Below, in pieces: positions 16,584 to 24,804 of a stretch of 33,996 nt of DNA. Source of the stretch: Vallitalea sp. (lineage in GTDB: Bacteria; Bacillota; Clostridia; Lachnospirales; Vallitaleaceae); assembly GCF_025211055.1 (NCBI RefSeq), contig NZ_JAOARO010000016.1, positions 1-33,996 on the forward strand, given 5' to 3'. Both the position numbers and the translations under genes were made by a program. Position 1 is the first letter of the stretch. Every line of letters begins with the position of its first letter. A model generated the notes under the pieces. That model ran no database searches, was not told the origin of the DNA, and saw only the letters and a program-made list of their open reading frames with translations.

Positions 16584-16898
16584 TTGATAGATAAAAAAAT
16601 AATAAGTAAAAATATAACAATTATTGAACAAATGACTCAAAATGGTGCATCTCCATCACTAGATGATTACTTTGATGAAATAGTAGATATACTTAGTAGA
16701 AACATAGATGAAACCATGGATTATTTGGATAATTGTAAAAAACAAGAATTGGAATGGATATCACCATATTTTGAAGATATGGCATATAATTTTCAAAGTA
16801 AAGATTTTATTATGTTTCTTGAAGAACTAGAAAAAAAACATCAAGATATAGATATGAAAATTGATATTGAATCAGCTAGAGATAGTATTATAAATTAA
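16584..16898 (+). CDS. Presumed immunity protein for the EndoU-like toxin
   Basis: This small acidic helical protein (104 residues from TTG 16584) begins one base after the toxin stop. GGAGAT at 16571-16576 is about seven bases before TTG 16584. An in-frame ATG at 16575 is possible but would have no spacing from that site. Acidity, size (SLDDYFDEIVDILSRNIDET, WISPYFEDMAYNF) and immediate position behind a toxin domain fit an immunity protein that neutralises the nuclease. I do not recognise a named Imm family. Two terminator-like hairpins follow, setting the toxin-immunity pair off from the downstream scaffold gene. Confidence 0.65.
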   Translation: MIDKKIISKNITIIEQMTQNGASPSLDDYFDEIVDILSRNIDETMDYLDNCKKQELEWISPYFEDMAYNFQSKDFIMFLEELEKKHQDIDMKIDIESARDSIIN

Positions 16899-16931
16899 GC
16901 ACTTACTAAAAAAAATAGTAGGTGCTTAATT
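16893..16931. terminator. Long hairpin after the immunity gene, possibly bidirectional
   Basis: Arms AATTAAGCACTTACTA (16893-16908) and TAGTAGGTGCTTAATT (16916-16931) pair over 16 bases with one G-T wobble, across a loop of seven A. The right arm is followed by the AT-rich TATATATTA. On the minus strand the loop reads as a T run. The stop codon of the immunity gene lies inside the left arm. Confidence 0.6.
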
Positions 16932-16940
16932 TATATATTA

Positions 16941-16966
16941 ACATCCATAAGGGTGTTTTTATTTTG
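16941..16966 (+). terminator. Second short terminator-like hairpin
   Basis: ACATCC (16941-16946), loop ATAA, GGGTGT (16951-16956) with one T-G wobble, then the T-rich TTTTATTTTG. Weaker than a perfect terminator but well placed, ten bases after the long hairpin. Confidence 0.45.
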
Positions 16967-17052
16967 CTCTTTTTTAGCATTTGTAGAGCCTAAAGAATAA
17001 AGACCGTAGCGTGGAGGGTAACACGTAATAAAAACTAAACGGAGGTATGAAG

Positions 17053-17679
17053 ATGGATAAATTAAAAGAATTATTAGGTGAGGAACTATATAACCAACTG
17101 ATAGCAAAACTAGGTGATAATAAAATAGCTATTGTAAGTGATGGTAATTATATTCCCAAACAAAAGTTTGATCAATTAAATGACACCAAGAAACAACTAG
17201 AAGAAGATATTAAAGAAAGAGATACTCAGCTTAAAGACTTAAAAGCTAAAGCAAAAGGCAACGAGGAACTAGAAACAAAAATAACAGAACTTCAGGAAGC
17301 CAATAAAACAGCCAAAGCAGAGTATGATGAAAAACTTGCGAAGCAACAGAGAGATTTTGCAATATCCGAAGCATTAAGTGTTGCAGGAGCCAAAAACAAA
17401 AAAGCTGTAATGGCTTTATTAAATCTTGATGTAATCAAAGTTGATGGCAGTGACCTATTAGGTTTAAAAGAGCAACTAGAAAAGCTAAAAGAGTCTGACG
17501 GTTACCTTTTTGGTGAAGATGGTCCAGGAGTTGGAGGAAGAGAACCACATGCACCAGGTGCGGACCATAAATCAACAACTAAGAATCCTTGGAGTAAGGA
17601 ACATTATAACCTTACTGAACAAGGTAGGATTTTAAGAGAAGATCCGGAATTAGCAAAACAATTAAAGGCACAAATATAA
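17053..17679 (+). CDS. Scaffold protein, phage GP20 family
   Basis: This 208-residue protein is almost wholly charged coiled coil (about 30-105, with TKKQLEEDIKERDTQLKDLK). The conserved FAISEALSVAGAKNKKAVMA stretch and the C-terminal VDGSDLLGLKEQLEKLKESD and FGEDG are typical of the GP20 minor structural/scaffold family. It guides capsid assembly and leaves or is degraded before packaging. ATG 17053 is seven bases after GGAGG (17041-17045); the ATG at 17047 is only one base after it. It directly precedes the capsid gene. Confidence 0.88.
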   Translation: MDKLKELLGEELYNQLIAKLGDNKIAIVSDGNYIPKQKFDQLNDTKKQLEEDIKERDTQLKDLKAKAKGNEELETKITELQEANKTAKAEYDEKLAKQQRDFAISEALSVAGAKNKKAVMALLNLDVIKVDGSDLLGLKEQLEKLKESDGYLFGEDGPGVGGREPHAPGADHKSTTKNPWSKEHYNLTEQGRILREDPELAKQLKAQI

Positions 17680-17701
17680 AAATTGAAGGGAATGATTTTA
17701 A

Positions 17702-18649
17702 ATGGCAAACACAAGAATTGCTGACGTAATAGTACCAGAGGTATTTAACCCTTATGTGGTACAAAGAACAATGGAGTTATCTGCTTTATATCAAAGTGGG
17801 ATAATTTCACATAACCCAGAACTAGATGCACTTGCTTCAAGTGGTGGTAAAACTATTAATATGCCATACTGGGAAGATTTAAACGGTGATGATGAAGTTT
17901 TATCTGATAGCGGAGCATTAACACCACAAAAAATTACTGCAGGTCAAGACGTGGCTGTACTACTTATGCGTGGTAAAGCATGGAGTGCTAATGATTTAGC
18001 AAAAGCTTTATCCGGCAGTGATCCTATGAAGGCTATAGGAGATTTAACAGCTTCTTATTGGACTAGAATGATGCAAAAAACATTAATTAACTTATTAAAC
18101 GGTGCATTTGGTGCCGGCAATATGACTAGCAAAATACTCGATATATCTGGTAAAACGGGTGGTGCTGAAAAAATAGAAGGAGCATCCTTTATAGATGCAT
18201 TACAATTGATGGGAGATGCAAAAGAATTATTAACAGCTACAGTTATGCATTCAGCAACAGAAGCACAGCTAAGGAAAAATAATTTGATTGAAACCATCCC
18301 GGATAGTGAAGGAAGACCAATAAAATATTTTATGGAAAAACGAGTAATAGTAGATGATGGCTGTCCAGTAAAAACAGGTAAATATACAACTTATCTATTC
18401 GGTCAAGGAGCAATCGGACTTGGAAATGGTAATCCACCGGTACCTACTGAAACAGATAGAGATAGCTTAGCAGGTGATGATATTTTAATTAATCGTAAGC
18501 ATTATATATTACATCCAAGAGGAATTAAATGGAGAGGGACAGCAGCAGGATCTTCACCAAGTAATGTTGAACTAGCTACAGGTAGTAACTGGGTAAGAGT
18601 ATACGAAGAAAAGGCAATTCGTATTGTTAAATTTGTACATAAACTATAG
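17702..18649 (+). CDS. Major capsid protein
   Basis: This 315-residue protein builds the head shell. It matches the Gp13-like coat protein group: TRIADVIVPEVFNPYVVQRT at the start, ALASSGGKTINMPYWEDLNG, then LSDSGALTPQKITAGQDVAV and RGKAWSANDLAKALSGSDP. The end has ILHPRGIKWRG. An HK97-type fold is expected for the family. GAAGGGAATG upstream gives the ribosome site. A strong terminator hairpin stands directly after the stop, as is common behind highly expressed capsid genes. Confidence 0.92.
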   Translation: MANTRIADVIVPEVFNPYVVQRTMELSALYQSGIISHNPELDALASSGGKTINMPYWEDLNGDDEVLSDSGALTPQKITAGQDVAVLLMRGKAWSANDLAKALSGSDPMKAIGDLTASYWTRMMQKTLINLLNGAFGAGNMTSKILDISGKTGGAEKIEGASFIDALQLMGDAKELLTATVMHSATEAQLRKNNLIETIPDSEGRPIKYFMEKRVIVDDGCPVKTGKYTTYLFGQGAIGLGNGNPPVPTETDRDSLAGDDILINRKHYILHPRGIKWRGTAAGSSPSNVELATGSNWVRVYEEKAIRIVKFVHKL

Positions 18650-18674
18650 GATGGGAAGATAACCCATCCTTTTT
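18648..18674 (+). terminator. Hairpin terminator behind the capsid gene
   Basis: AGGATGGG (18648-18655) pairs with CCCATCCT (18663-18670) over eight bases, with a seven-base loop and TTTTT at the end. It overlaps the capsid stop and is followed at once by the AGGAGG site of the next gene. It probably lowers expression of the connector and tail genes relative to the capsid. Confidence 0.82.
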
Positions 18675-18691
18675 AGGAGGTATTAATTAAT

Positions 18692-18907
18692 ATGAGCGCA
18701 ACAGCATTTCAACGTAGACGTAGAGAATTAGCCAATGAACAAGTAGAGGAAATAGATTATAATGACATGAAAGTAGATGACTTAAAAAACTTAGCTAAAG
18801 AAAAAGGTTATAAGGGTTATTCTGATATGAAAAAAGATAAATTAATTGCTTTATTAGAAGGTGAAAAGGATGGAGAAAACCAAGATACTGGAGAAAACCA
18901 AGACTAG
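18692..18907 (+). CDS. Small protein with Rho N-terminal/SAP-like domain, 71 aa
   Basis: A basic start (AFQRRRRELANEQ) leads to MKVDDLKNLAKEKGYKGYSD and KKDKLIALLEGEK, the two-helix Rho-N/SAP-like motif found in many small proteins encoded between capsid and connector genes. The end is an acidic repeat (DGENQDTGENQD). AGGAGG (18675-18680) is about 11 bases upstream. The 3' end overlaps the next gene by 38 bases. A head-associated role is inferred from position only. Confidence 0.75.
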   Translation: MSATAFQRRRRELANEQVEEIDYNDMKVDDLKNLAKEKGYKGYSDMKKDKLIALLEGEKDGENQDTGENQD

Positions 18908-19184
18908 GCTTCAGATAAATGAAGATACTAAAGATGATCTATTAAACGATTACATAGATGAAGTAATACTAGTAGTAACCAATTATTGTAATATAGATAC
19001 CATTCCTGATAATTATATAAATCTTATAACTAAAATGGTGGTAGAATATTACAAATATGAACATGAAGAGGGTTATGTAAAAAGTATTACTGATGGAGAT
19101 ACTTCTACATCATATGAAACAATTGATAAGATGTTCATCAACAAGTATAGAAAAGAATTTCCCCCAAGAGTAATGAGGTGGTAG
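18870..19184 (+). CDS. Head-tail connector protein, YqbG/gp15-like
   Basis: This 104-residue helical protein has the pattern of the phage connector family: LNDYIDEVILVVTNYCNIDT, LITKMVVEYYKYEHEEGY, and the conserved close SITDGDTSTSYE, then FINKYRKEFPP. It sits under the portal ring and joins head and tail. ATG 18870 is five bases after AAGGTG and lies inside the upstream gene in another frame. Confidence 0.82.
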   Translation: MEKTKILEKTKTRLQINEDTKDDLLNDYIDEVILVVTNYCNIDTIPDNYINLITKMVVEYYKYEHEEGYVKSITDGDTSTSYETIDKMFINKYRKEFPPRVMRW

Positions 19185-19186
19185 CC

Positions 19187-19537
19187 ATGAACAAACATAG
19201 AAAAAGTCTTGAAAAAAGGTATAGAGGAAGATGTACGATATCTAATTCACAAGCAGCAAAAGTAGATGGGGAAACTACTCATAAGGATAATTTGGTTGCA
19301 TCAATGCAACCATGTTTATTAATTCATCCTAAAATCAATGTAGCAAATCAAACAGAAGTTCAAGCTAAAATCAAGGTAAACTACAAGCTTATTATGGCAC
19401 CTGAAATAACTGTATTACCAGGTAGTAAGATAACAGTTACCCAAGATGGAGCAACTTATAAACTAAGTTGTAGTGGTAAACCTTTTATAAGAAGTTCACA
19501 TCAACAGATAGAGTTGTTGGAGGAAGGTCATGGCTAA
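19187..19537 (+). CDS. Head completion/joining protein, YqbH/XkdH-like
   Basis: This 116-residue beta-rich protein (CTISNSQAAKVDGETTHKDN, VNYKLIMAPEITVLPGSKI, ATYKLSCSGKPFIRSSHQQI) occupies the slot between the connector and the HK97 gp10-like gene, as YqbH/XkdH does in the skin and PBSX elements. ATG 19187 is chosen because GAGGTGG stands about six bases upstream; an in-frame GTG at 19178 overlaps it. The family call leans on order and general build. Confidence 0.72.
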   Translation: MNKHRKSLEKRYRGRCTISNSQAAKVDGETTHKDNLVASMQPCLLIHPKINVANQTEVQAKIKVNYKLIMAPEITVLPGSKITVTQDGATYKLSCSGKPFIRSSHQQIELLEEGHG

Positions 19538-19958
19538 AAAATGGGGAAAGTTTGATTACAAGTCATTTGAAAAGATGGCCAAGAAATTTGAAAAAGCTAA
19601 TAAGATTAGTGACAAAGTTATGATTGCTATTTTATATGAATTAGGTAATAGAGCTCTAAGGAAAACAAAGAAGAGAACTCCAACAGGAGTATATAAAGAT
19701 CATACAGGTGGTACTCTTAAGAAAAATTGGTATATAACTGATGCAAGAAGAAAAGGAAATAATCTAGAAATAGAAATTTATAACCCTACTGAATATGGAC
19801 CATTTGTAGAATATGGCCATAGAAAAAGAAATAATAAAGGTTGGGTTGAGGGTAAATTCATGTTAACCATTTCCTTGAAGGAAGTTGAAGCTTTAATCCC
19901 AAAAATTGCAGATAAACATATCCAAAAAGCATTAAAGGAGTTGTTTAAAGATGATTAG
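19530..19958 (+). CDS. HK97 gp10-like tail-neck protein, YqbI-like
   Basis: This 142-residue protein shows the HK97-gp10 pattern: an N-terminal helix (FEKMAKKFEKANKI), the conserved KKRTPTGVYKDHTGGTLKKN where two short strands surround a TG and GGTL motif, YGPFVEYGHRKRN, and a long final helix. It helps close the neck or tail end. It overlaps the genes on either side by eight bases. Confidence 0.85.
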   Translation: MAKKWGKFDYKSFEKMAKKFEKANKISDKVMIAILYELGNRALRKTKKRTPTGVYKDHTGGTLKKNWYITDARRKGNNLEIEIYNPTEYGPFVEYGHRKRNNKGWVEGKFMLTISLKEVEALIPKIADKHIQKALKELFKDD

Positions 19959-20346
19959 ACAAGAGGTTATTAAACAACTAGATTATTTATATCCGGATAT
20001 TCCTATATACGCAGAAGAAGTAACACAAGGATTTCAAGAACCTAGTTTCTATGTAAAAGTATTAAACGGTTCCCAAAAAAGAGAACTAAATACTAGGTAT
20101 AAAAGAACTTATAATCTAGATATTCATTACTTTGGTACTACAAATAAAGAGTGTGAAGTAGTGGCTGATATCTTATATGAAAAGATGGAGTATTTATTAA
20201 ATAACATGGCAAAAGGCATTAATATGCACCATGAAGTTATTGATAAGGTACTTCATTTTTTTGTGGATTATAATATTAGAATAAAAAAAGAACAACAATC
20301 TATTCCAAAATTAAAGGATTTGGAGGTAAAAGAAAATGGCAAATAA
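19951..20346 (+). CDS. Tail terminator-like protein, YqbJ/DUF6838-like
   Basis: This 131-residue protein has the opening LDYLYPDIPIYAEEVTQGF and the stretch PSFYVKVLNGSQKRELNTRY followed by NLDIHYFGTT, typical of the small tail terminator group that caps the tail tube at the neck. The position just before the sheath genes agrees. It overlaps the next small gene by 11 bases. Confidence 0.8.
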   Translation: MIRQEVIKQLDYLYPDIPIYAEEVTQGFQEPSFYVKVLNGSQKRELNTRYKRTYNLDIHYFGTTNKECEVVADILYEKMEYLLNNMAKGINMHHEVIDKVLHFFVDYNIRIKKEQQSIPKLKDLEVKENGK

Positions 20347-20503
20347 AGAAGTAAAGAAATATTCAATAGAACAAATACTTAGAAGTAATCAATTTTCTTT
20401 AAAAGAAAAGTATTTATTAACAGCGATCTTAGAAAATAAAGAATATACCATAGATGAAGTTAAATCTCTATTGGAAAAGGAAATGAAACGAGGTGTTAAA
20501 TAA
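20336..20503 (+). CDS. YqzN/YkzM-like small protein, 55 aa
   Basis: The product (SIEQILRSNQFSLKEKYLLT, then EYTIDEVKSLLEKEMKRGVK) matches the tiny YqzN/YkzM family, which in the skin and PBSX elements lies between yqbJ/xkdJ and the sheath gene, exactly as here. GGAGG at 20321-20325 is about ten bases before ATG 20336. Its TAA shares one base with the sheath ATG (20503). The function of the family is unknown to me. Confidence 0.85.
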   Translation: MANKEVKKYSIEQILRSNQFSLKEKYLLTAILENKEYTIDEVKSLLEKEMKRGVK

Positions 20504-21807
20504 TGGCTGGTGGTACATGGTCAAATCAAAATAAAGTTAGACCTGGTGTATATATTAACTTTGAATCTAAAAATGAAGTTAAAAGGTCAATAAGTGACAG
20601 AGGTATTGTTACTATGCCTTTAGCTTTAAGTTTTGGATCTAAAAAACAAGTTATTGAAATTACATCTAAAACTAATTTAATGGAGTTATTTGGGTGTACA
20701 GAAGTATTGCTAATTAAAGAAGCACTAAAAAGTGCATCTAAAGTACTTGTATATAGAGTTAATGGAGGTACTAAGGCTAGTAAAAAAGTAGGTGATTTAA
20801 CTATAACTGCTAAATATGAAGGTGTAAAAGGAAACGATATAAAAGTAAGTATAGTTGAAGATGTAGATGTTTCAGGGAAATTTTATTTAACCACTTTTAT
20901 TGATGGAAATGCAGTATTTGGACAAATAGGAACAACGATTAAAAGTTTGAAAGAAAATCCATATGTTACTTTCTCAGGCACAGGAGATATAGTTAAAAGT
21001 TCAGGAATTGTACTATCAGGAGGTTCAGATTCAACTGCTACAACACAAGATTATATGGATTATTTTGAATCTATAAGTGTTCAAGATTTTAATACTATGG
21101 CATTACCAATAGAAGATAATACCATCAAATCTGCTACAGGAGCCTTTATTAAAAGATTAAGAAATGACGAGGGCAAAAAAGTACAAGCAGTTCTTGCAGA
21201 TTATCATAGTGCTGATTTTGAAGGAATTATTAGCGTTAAGAATGGCGTTAAATTAGATGATGGTAGTGTTATTGATAAAGTAAAAGCTACTGCTTGGGTT
21301 GCGGGAGTAACAGCAGGTGCAGCAATAAATGAATCAAATACATATAAAGTATATGAGGGTGCTATTGACGTTGATACTAAATATACTAATACTCAAATAG
21401 TATCAGCATTAAATGATGGAGAAATAGTATTTATAGATAATAATGGAAAGATTGTTATTGAACAAGATATTAATACCTTAAAAACTTTAGCAGCTGACAA
21501 AGGAAGTCAGTTTAGAAAAAATAGAGTAATACGTTGTTTAGATGCAATTGCAAATGATATAAAAAGTATATTTAGTGATTACTACATAGGTAAAATTAAT
21601 AATGATGCTGATGGTAGAAATTTATTAAAAGCTGAAATTATTAAATATCTAGAAAGTTTACAGGGCATTGGAGCAATACAAAATTTTGATGCTGGTAGTG
21701 ATATTACAATTAGTGCTGGTATAGATATTGATGCAATTATAGTTAATGTAAAAGCACAACCAGTTGATAGCATGGAAAAATTATACATGACAGTTGAATT
21801 AAATTAG
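20503..21807 (+). CDS. xkdK: Contractile tail sheath protein
   Basis: This 434-residue sheath subunit forms the contracting outer tube. The N-terminus GGTWSNQNKVRPGVYINFES is diagnostic of the XkdK/YqbK group. Other features are GIVTMPLALSFGSKK, DYHSADFEGIISVKNGV, WVAGVTAGAAINES, and the C-terminal FRKNRVIRCLDAIANDIKSI, the conserved domain that contacts the tube. The length is normal for the family. Its presence defines the virion as a myophage. Confidence 0.95.
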   Translation: MAGGTWSNQNKVRPGVYINFESKNEVKRSISDRGIVTMPLALSFGSKKQVIEITSKTNLMELFGCTEVLLIKEALKSASKVLVYRVNGGTKASKKVGDLTITAKYEGVKGNDIKVSIVEDVDVSGKFYLTTFIDGNAVFGQIGTTIKSLKENPYVTFSGTGDIVKSSGIVLSGGSDSTATTQDYMDYFESISVQDFNTMALPIEDNTIKSATGAFIKRLRNDEGKKVQAVLADYHSADFEGIISVKNGVKLDDGSVIDKVKATAWVAGVTAGAAINESNTYKVYEGAIDVDTKYTNTQIVSALNDGEIVFIDNNGKIVIEQDINTLKTLAADKGSQFRKNRVIRCLDAIANDIKSIFSDYYIGKINNDADGRNLLKAEIIKYLESLQGIGAIQNFDAGSDITISAGIDIDAIIVNVKAQPVDSMEKLYMTVELN

Positions 21808-21818
21808 GAGGTGTTAAA

Positions 21819-22283
21819 ATGGGCTTTTTTAAAGCGGATGATACTATAAGCGGTCAAGAAGCAAGAGCATATACTACAATTAATGGTCAAGTAGAAGAAA
21901 TGTTTTATGCAAAAAATCTTGAGGCAACTGCTGAAAAAAACAAGGCAGAAATTAAGACATTAGGAAAAAGAGGAACTCAACATAAAGCTACAGGGTGGAG
22001 TGGATCCGGTAGTATGACAATATATTATGCGACATCATTATTTAGAAAGATGATGCTTGATTATATTAAAAATGGTAAAGATATTTATTTTGATATCCAG
22101 GTAGTAAATGAGGACCCAACGTCTTCTATTGGAAAGCAAACCACAGTTCTTAAAAATGTTAATCTTGATAGCGTAATTATGGCTCAGTTTGATGTTGATT
22201 CAGACGCGTTAGAAGAAGATATTGACTTCACGTTTGATGACGTGGATATCTTAGATGAATTCAATAAACCAGTATTAGGATAA
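21819..22283 (+). CDS. xkdM: Tail tube protein
   Basis: This 154-residue protein forms the inner tube. GFFKADDTISGQEARAYTTI at the start, EMFYAKNLEATAEKNKAEIK, and GSGSMTIYYATSLFRKMML match the XkdM/YqbM tube family (two beta sheets, one helix). The acidic close (DVDSDALEEDIDFTFDDVDI) is also typical. Strong AGGAGGTG upstream; 11 bases from the sheath stop. Confidence 0.93.
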   Translation: MGFFKADDTISGQEARAYTTINGQVEEMFYAKNLEATAEKNKAEIKTLGKRGTQHKATGWSGSGSMTIYYATSLFRKMMLDYIKNGKDIYFDIQVVNEDPTSSIGKQTTVLKNVNLDSVIMAQFDVDSDALEEDIDFTFDDVDILDEFNKPVLG

Positions 22284-22296
22284 GGAGTGATTTTAT

Positions 22297-22719
22297 ATGA
22301 GTAAATTACAAGCTTTTTTTGCAGACAATGTAAACAAAGACATAACAACTAAAGCGGTAATATCAGAGCGTTTTAAAGATGAAAAAGGAAAACTAATACC
22401 TTTTGAATTTAAAGCTGTTGATAGAACAGTAGAAAAAGAAATTAAAAAATCTTGTACAAGAATTCCAAGAAATAAAAAAGGTATAAATCAGCCAGAATTT
22501 GACTGGGATACATATATAGAAAAATTTGTTGCAGCGAGTATTACATTCCCTAATCTTAAAGATGCTGAACTACAAAAATCATGGGGGGTAATTGGAGAAA
22601 TAAATTTACTAAGAGTTATGTTGCTGCCTGGTGAATTTACAGAAGCATCAAATACCGCACAAGAAATAAGTGGTTATGATAAAGATATTAATGAACTGGT
22701 GGAAGAAGCAAAAAACTAA
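22297..22719 (+). CDS. xkdN: Tail assembly chaperone, short form
   Basis: This 140-residue protein of the XkdN/YqbN type (SKLQAFFADNVNKD, SERFKDEKGKLIPFEFKAVD, WDTYIEKFVAASITFPNLKD, LLPGEFTEASNTAQEISGYD) binds the tape measure and helps polymerise the tube. The last codons GCA AAA AAC TAA contain the slippery heptamer A AAA AAC, so a fraction of ribosomes should shift to -1 and make a longer form (see the entry ending at 22898). Confidence 0.9.
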   Translation: MSKLQAFFADNVNKDITTKAVISERFKDEKGKLIPFEFKAVDRTVEKEIKKSCTRIPRNKKGINQPEFDWDTYIEKFVAASITFPNLKDAELQKSWGVIGEINLLRVMLLPGEFTEASNTAQEISGYDKDINELVEEAKN

Positions 22720-22898
22720 TTAAGGAAGGGGATGGTGAAGCAAATTATGCACATTATGCCCTTCACAAGCTTAATATAAGACCAAAAGAACTTATGGAAA
22801 TGGATAGAAAAGAAAAAGCTTTTATATTTGCAAGCATTAATATACATATTGAAGCAGAGAAAAAGGCTCAAGCAAAAGCAAGGAAAGGCAGGAGATAA
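22297..22898 (+). CDS. Tail assembly chaperone, -1 frameshift long form
   Basis: After the heptamer A AAA AAC at 22710-22716 the -1 frame continues at CTA 22716 as LIKEGDGEANYAHYALHKLN, then IRPKELMEMDRKEKAFIFAS and a basic helix to TAA 22896-22898, 60 more residues. The extension has no start codon or ribosome site of its own, is clearly protein-like, and matches the second (T) part of XkdN-type chaperones. The joined product would be about 200 residues. This reproduces the G/GT arrangement of lambda-type chaperones, conserved just before the tape measure gene. Frameshifting itself is inferred from sequence. Confidence 0.85.
22710..22716 (+). promoter_or_regulatory. -1 ribosomal frameshift site A AAA AAC
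   Basis: The heptamer lies in the zero frame as gcA AAA AAC, immediately before the TAA stop at 22717-22719. This is one of the most efficient -1 slippery sequences known in bacteria. I did not find an obvious stimulatory stem by eye. Confidence 0.82.
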
Positions 22899-22899
22899 G

Positions 22900-24804
22900 A
22901 TGGCTACATTGAGACAAAGTATACAGCTTCATGACGGGTTTACTCCTGTCTTAAAAAAGATGTATCAATCCATTAATATGACTATATGTGGTTTTGAACG
23001 AATGCAAGAATCTACAGGAAAGAGTATTAAAGTCAAAGAATTTGAATCGGCTAAAAATATGATCAATGATGTTGGTTCAGAAATTAGATTAGCAGAAGAA
23101 CAACAAGAAAGATTTAATAATAAGATAAGAAACGGAAAGAATAATGCTAATGGATTACTTAGAAGCATGAAACAGATGGTAGGAGTTTACGCTCTTATTA
23201 ATGCCGGTAAAAAAGTTCTAAATTTATCTGATGAAATGACTTCTACAAATGCAAGACTTAAGCTGATGAATGAAATGAATGGAAGTTTACAGACTACTAA
23301 AGAACTTCAGGAAATGATTATGCAATCAGCTAAAAATTCAAGGGCAGAATATACTAATACAGCTGCAACTGTTTCAAAACTTGGTATTCTAGCAAAAGAT
23401 GCTTTTTCAAGTAATGCAGAAATAATTACATTCACTGAACAAATGAATAAACAATTTAAAATAGGCGGTGCTTCTGTCCAAGAACAAAAATCGGCAATGT
23501 TACAATTAACTCAAGCAATGGCAGCTGGAAAACTTCAGGGAGATGAATTTAGGTCCATAATGGAAAATGCTCCATTATTAGCACAGTCTATTGCAGAGTA
23601 TATAGGAAAATCTGTTGGAGAACTGAAGGAAATGTCTAGTAAGGGTAAAATAACTGCAGATATAATCAAGAATGCTATGCTTGCAAGTGCAGAAGAAACA
23701 AATAGAAGATTTGAACAATTGCCAATGACATTTGCAGAAGTAGGAACAGCATTAAAAAATGACTTGTTACAGACATTTCAGCCAGTCATAGAAGCTATTG
23801 GAAGAGGTGCTCAAGTAATACATGATAATTGGTCAACTATTGAACCTATATTTTGGGGACTTACTGCAGCTGTTGGTGCATATGCAATAATGATGGGAGT
23901 TAAAGCAGCGGCCACCTGGTTAGCGGTAGCAGCTAACAGAGCATTAATTACTACAATGCTTTCTAATCCATTATTATGGGTTGCACTTACAATAGGAGTA
24001 TTAATTGGAATGATTTATAAATGGGTAAAATCAGTTGGTGGTCTTAAAATCGCATGGATGATTGCAATGAATAAAATCATGACAGCATTTGATTGTGCTA
24101 AGATAGGTTTTTTTGTTGGAATCTATTGGATTCTTGATTTATGGGATAAATTAAAGATAGGAATAATGAAAGCAAGTACAGGTATTCAAAATTTTGTTGG
24201 TGATATGAAAGTAGGGGTATTAACTTCGCTGCAAAGTATGGTGAATGATGCAATAGGTATAATCAATGGTTTTATTAAAACACTAAATAAAATACCTGGA
24301 GTTTCTATTGGAGCAATACAAGAAGTTACCTTTGGAACAAATGCAAAGTTAAAAAATGAAGCTGCAAAACAAGCAAGACAAGAAGAATTAAATAAATATG
24401 AATCTATGCTTAATAATAAAATGGCAGATAGGGATAGAAAATTAAATCAAATGAAAGTAGATGCTGTAACTTCAAATAAGCACAGACAAGTAGAAATTAA
24501 ATCTTTACATGCTCAAAATAAAGCATCTAATAATCATAGTAATGATTTAGGAACTCAAAACAATCCTATTTATGCTACTGCAAAGGTTGATGATACTGTT
24601 GATATTTCAAGTGAAGATTTAAAAACTATGAGAGATCTTGCAGAAGCAAAAGCAATACAAAGCTTTGTTACATTGACACCAAAAGTAGAAGTTACTACAG
24701 GAGATATAAATAACGGAACTGATTTAGATGATGTAGTAGGAAGAATAGTTGCATCACTTGATGAAGAAATATCAGTAAATGCAAAGGGGGCATTCAATGT
24801 CTAA
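22900..24804 (+). CDS. Tail tape measure protein
   Basis: This 634-residue tape measure sets tail length. The N-terminus is helical; about 125-300 matches the tape measure domain (LKLMNEMNGSLQTTKELQEM, YTNTAATVSKLGILAKDAFS, QAMAAGKLQGDEFRSIMENA). Hydrophobic membrane-like segments follow near 330-400 (GLTAAVGAYAIMMGVKAAA, LLWVALTIGVLIGMIY), then a basic helical tail. ATG 22900 lies one base after the frameshift product's stop, with CAGGAG five bases upstream; an in-frame ATG at 22828 inside the chaperone extension has no such support. It is short for a myophage, suggesting a tail near 95 nm by the usual 0.15 nm per residue rule. Confidence 0.93.
   Translation: MATLRQSIQLHDGFTPVLKKMYQSINMTICGFERMQESTGKSIKVKEFESAKNMINDVGSEIRLAEEQQERFNNKIRNGKNNANGLLRSMKQMVGVYALINAGKKVLNLSDEMTSTNARLKLMNEMNGSLQTTKELQEMIMQSAKNSRAEYTNTAATVSKLGILAKDAFSSNAEIITFTEQMNKQFKIGGASVQEQKSAMLQLTQAMAAGKLQGDEFRSIMENAPLLAQSIAEYIGKSVGELKEMSSKGKITADIIKNAMLASAEETNRRFEQLPMTFAEVGTALKNDLLQTFQPVIEAIGRGAQVIHDNWSTIEPIFWGLTAAVGAYAIMMGVKAAATWLAVAANRALITTMLSNPLLWVALTIGVLIGMIYKWVKSVGGLKIAWMIAMNKIMTAFDCAKIGFFVGIYWILDLWDKLKIGIMKASTGIQNFVGDMKVGVLTSLQSMVNDAIGIINGFIKTLNKIPGVSIGAIQEVTFGTNAKLKNEAAKQARQEELNKYESMLNNKMADRDRKLNQMKVDAVTSNKHRQVEIKSLHAQNKASNNHSNDLGTQNNPIYATAKVDDTVDISSEDLKTMRDLAEAKAIQSFVTLTPKVEVTTGDINNGTDLDDVVGRIVASLDEEISVNAKGAFNV

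Noticed and set aside
22828..22899. Earlier ATG for the tape measure protein
   Set aside because: The added residues are the chaperone's -1 extension read in another frame. CAGGAG and ATG 22900 give a better start, and the protein then begins as the family usually does.
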